A stretch of 64,000 nt of DNA from Burkholderia sp. (GTDB lineage Bacteria; Pseudomonadota; Gammaproteobacteria; Burkholderiales; Burkholderiaceae): NCBI GenBank assembly GCA_031253835.1, contig JAIRVP010000039.1, forward strand, positions 1 to 64,000, read 5' to 3'. This document shows positions 62,774-64,000 of the stretch, piece after piece. Numbering within the stretch: position 1 is the stretch's first letter; each line of letters begins with the position of its first letter. Both the position numbers and the translations under genes were made by a program. A model generated the notes under the pieces. That model was not told the origin of the DNA, ran no database searches, and worked only from the letters and a program-made list of their open reading frames with translations.

Positions 62774-63865
62774 TCACGTCTGCATGACCAGCGACGTCAG
62801 TTGTGCTGCGCGCGTGACGTCGGTCTTCGCGTAGATCGCCTTGATCTGCGTGCGGATCGTGCCGATCGATACGCCACGCAGGGCCGCGCATTCCTGCGGC
62901 GAGCGCCCGTCGCAACACAGCAGCACGGCGAGGTCGGCTTCGGCCGACGAGAGGCCGTAGAACACGCGCAGCCGCTGCGCGCGCGCCGACGGCGAGCGCA
63001 GGTCGGCGGCCGTCATCAAGGCCGTGACGCCGGGCCGTTCGCGCACGAGACGCGACTGTTCGGGCACCGGCATCAGCGCGAGCGACAGCGGTTCGCCCGT
63101 CGCACGCCGCAGCAACAACCCGCCGCGCGCGAACGCGTGCCGCCATTGCGCATCGTCGACGCAGCCTTCCGGCGCGAAACGCCCGTTCACGACCCGCAGT
63201 GCCGGCTCCGCCGCGATCAGTTGATCGGCCGCGCGATTGGTATAACGCAGTTCACGTTGTGCGCCGAGCAGGAACACCGGCACCGGAATCGCATCGAGCG
63301 CCGATTCCGCGGCGGCCACGCGCGCCTCGAGTTCGCCGATGCGCGCCTGGATCCGCAGCGCGCGGCTGATATGCGTGCCCATGATTTCGATGGCGCGGCG
63401 CTGGTCGTCGGACAGGCCGCGCGAGTCGGGGCCGCCCTGCACGCTGAGGAACGCGCCGGTGCCTTCGCCGCGATGGATGTACAGGCCCGAGATGCTGCCC
63501 AGCCCGAACGGGTGCAGGAATTCCTGGTAGAACACGCTGTGCGCGCGCTGCTGCGCGGACAGGTGCTTGACGTCCTCGAACCAGCGGCCCGCCGGCCAGT
63601 TGCCGGCGACCGGCACGACCGGGTCGTACCGGTAGAACTCGGTGTTGTAGGTGCCGTAGCATTCGGCGACCCATGACTCGTCGTCGCCCGCCGCCTGCTC
63701 GATCGCCGGCACCCGCGCCGCTTCGTCGAATGACAGCAGCGTGACCATGCGCACGCCGACCGACGATCGCAGCCCGTCCAGCACCGTTTCCCATCGTTGA
63801 TCGCCCAGTGCCGCGGCGTAGAGGTCGTCGACCCACGCCGATGAAATCAATCCGTTCAGTTGCAT
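62774..63865 (-). CDS. LuxR-type helix-turn-helix regulator
   Basis: A 363-residue regulator with a C-terminal LuxR HTH (LSSAEADLAVLLCCDGRSPQECAALRGVSIGTIRTQIKAIYAKT, about residues 305-350). The N-terminal 250 residues have aromatic-rich segments and a PAS-like stretch (ESALDAIPVPVFLLGAQRELRYTNRAA, about residues 187-215), but no autoinducer-binding pattern, so it is probably not a quorum-sensing receptor. It lies upstream of the TRAP operon on the same strand with a 432-bp gap and may or may not control it. Confidence 0.8.
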   Translation of the reverse strand: MQLNGLISSAWVDDLYAAALGDQRWETVLDGLRSSVGVRMVTLLSFDEAARVPAIEQAAGDDESWVAECYGTYNTEFYRYDPVVPVAGNWPAGRWFEDVKHLSAQQRAHSVFYQEFLHPFGLGSISGLYIHRGEGTGAFLSVQGGPDSRGLSDDQRRAIEIMGTHISRALRIQARIGELEARVAAAESALDAIPVPVFLLGAQRELRYTNRAADQLIAAEPALRVVNGRFAPEGCVDDAQWRHAFARGGLLLRRATGEPLSLALMPVPEQSRLVRERPGVTALMTAADLRSPSARAQRLRVFYGLSSAEADLAVLLCCDGRSPQECAALRGVSIGTIRTQIKAIYAKTDVTRAAQLTSLVMQT

Positions 63866-63920
63866 CTGGCTACCCCGCGCCGTGCGTTTCTGTCGAACGT
63901 CTTCAGCGCATCTTACTCAA

Positions 63921-63936
63921 TGAACGAGATCGTTCA
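63921..63936. promoter_or_regulatory. Palindrome upstream of the LuxR-type gene
   Basis: TGAACGA-GA-TCGTTCA is a perfect 7-bp dyad 56 bp before the start codon, in an AT-rich stretch that likely holds the promoter. It could be an operator for self-regulation or for another dimeric repressor. Confidence 0.45.
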
Positions 63937-64000
63937 AATTATCCGTGTGCGTTTGGTTCGAAATACGACGTTTGTTACCGTTTCTCGTCTGACGTATCGG

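Noticed and set aside
62774..63865. Quorum-sensing receptor
   Set aside because: The HTH is LuxR-type but the N-terminal region lacks the autoinducer-binding pattern, and no luxI-type synthase is present in the window.

Overview
The window is GC-rich proteobacterial chromosome, most likely from a Burkholderia species (Burkholderia cepacia complex is my best guess). This is inferred from codon use, several DUF4148 small secreted proteins, a tandem-duplicated UvrA, a GafABCD/YtfQ-type sugar importer and the general protein style. No rRNA, tRNA or CRISPR array was seen. It reads as ordinary chromosome with accessory islands, not phage or plasmid.

Layout. 1-114: left end of an IS3-type insertion sequence. 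166-6060: a double-length UvrA with a perfect LexA box upstream. 6265-10843: caa3-type cytochrome c oxidase operon. 10948-15493: small hypothetical genes, a DUF1269 protein, an Rrf2 regulator divergent from an epoxide-hydrolase-like enzyme across a palindrome, and a BamE-like lipoprotein. 15501-16284: 5'-truncated sensor kinase remnant. 16369-21053: galactofuranose-type ABC importer (ytfQ-ytfR-ytfT-yjfF order). 21342-25926: YceI/azoreductase/pirin/DHA2 efflux operon divergent from a LysR regulator. 26058-27446: aromatic-acid MFS importer. 27487-33046: polar amino-acid ABC importer, a histidine-ammonia-lyase paralogue lacking the residues that make the MIO cofactor, and a HutC-type repressor, with a matching operator upstream. 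33547-43060: an RND tripartite pump with its two-component system, bracketed by DUF4148 genes and sharing a dyad motif in both divergent promoters. 43118-44164: a decayed SDR gene and an AT-rich gap.

44165-57204 is the most interesting part: a co-directional biosynthetic gene cluster. Two genes resemble the GriI/GriH pair that builds an aminohydroxybenzoate ring from aspartate semialdehyde and a C3 phosphate. They are followed by a heme-oxygenase-like diiron domain fused to an acyl/aryl-adenylating enzyme, a methyltransferase, a flavin hydroxylase, a cupin, two SDRs, a Tat-exported GMC oxidoreductase and a membrane acyltransferase. I recognise no described pathway with this set. Three gaps in its second half hold perfect GC-rich hairpins.

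57245-64000: an alpha/beta hydrolase, an exported lactonase, a DctPQM TRAP transporter with a 17-bp palindromic operator upstream (sugar-acid uptake inferred), and a LuxR-type regulator with its own 16-bp palindrome.
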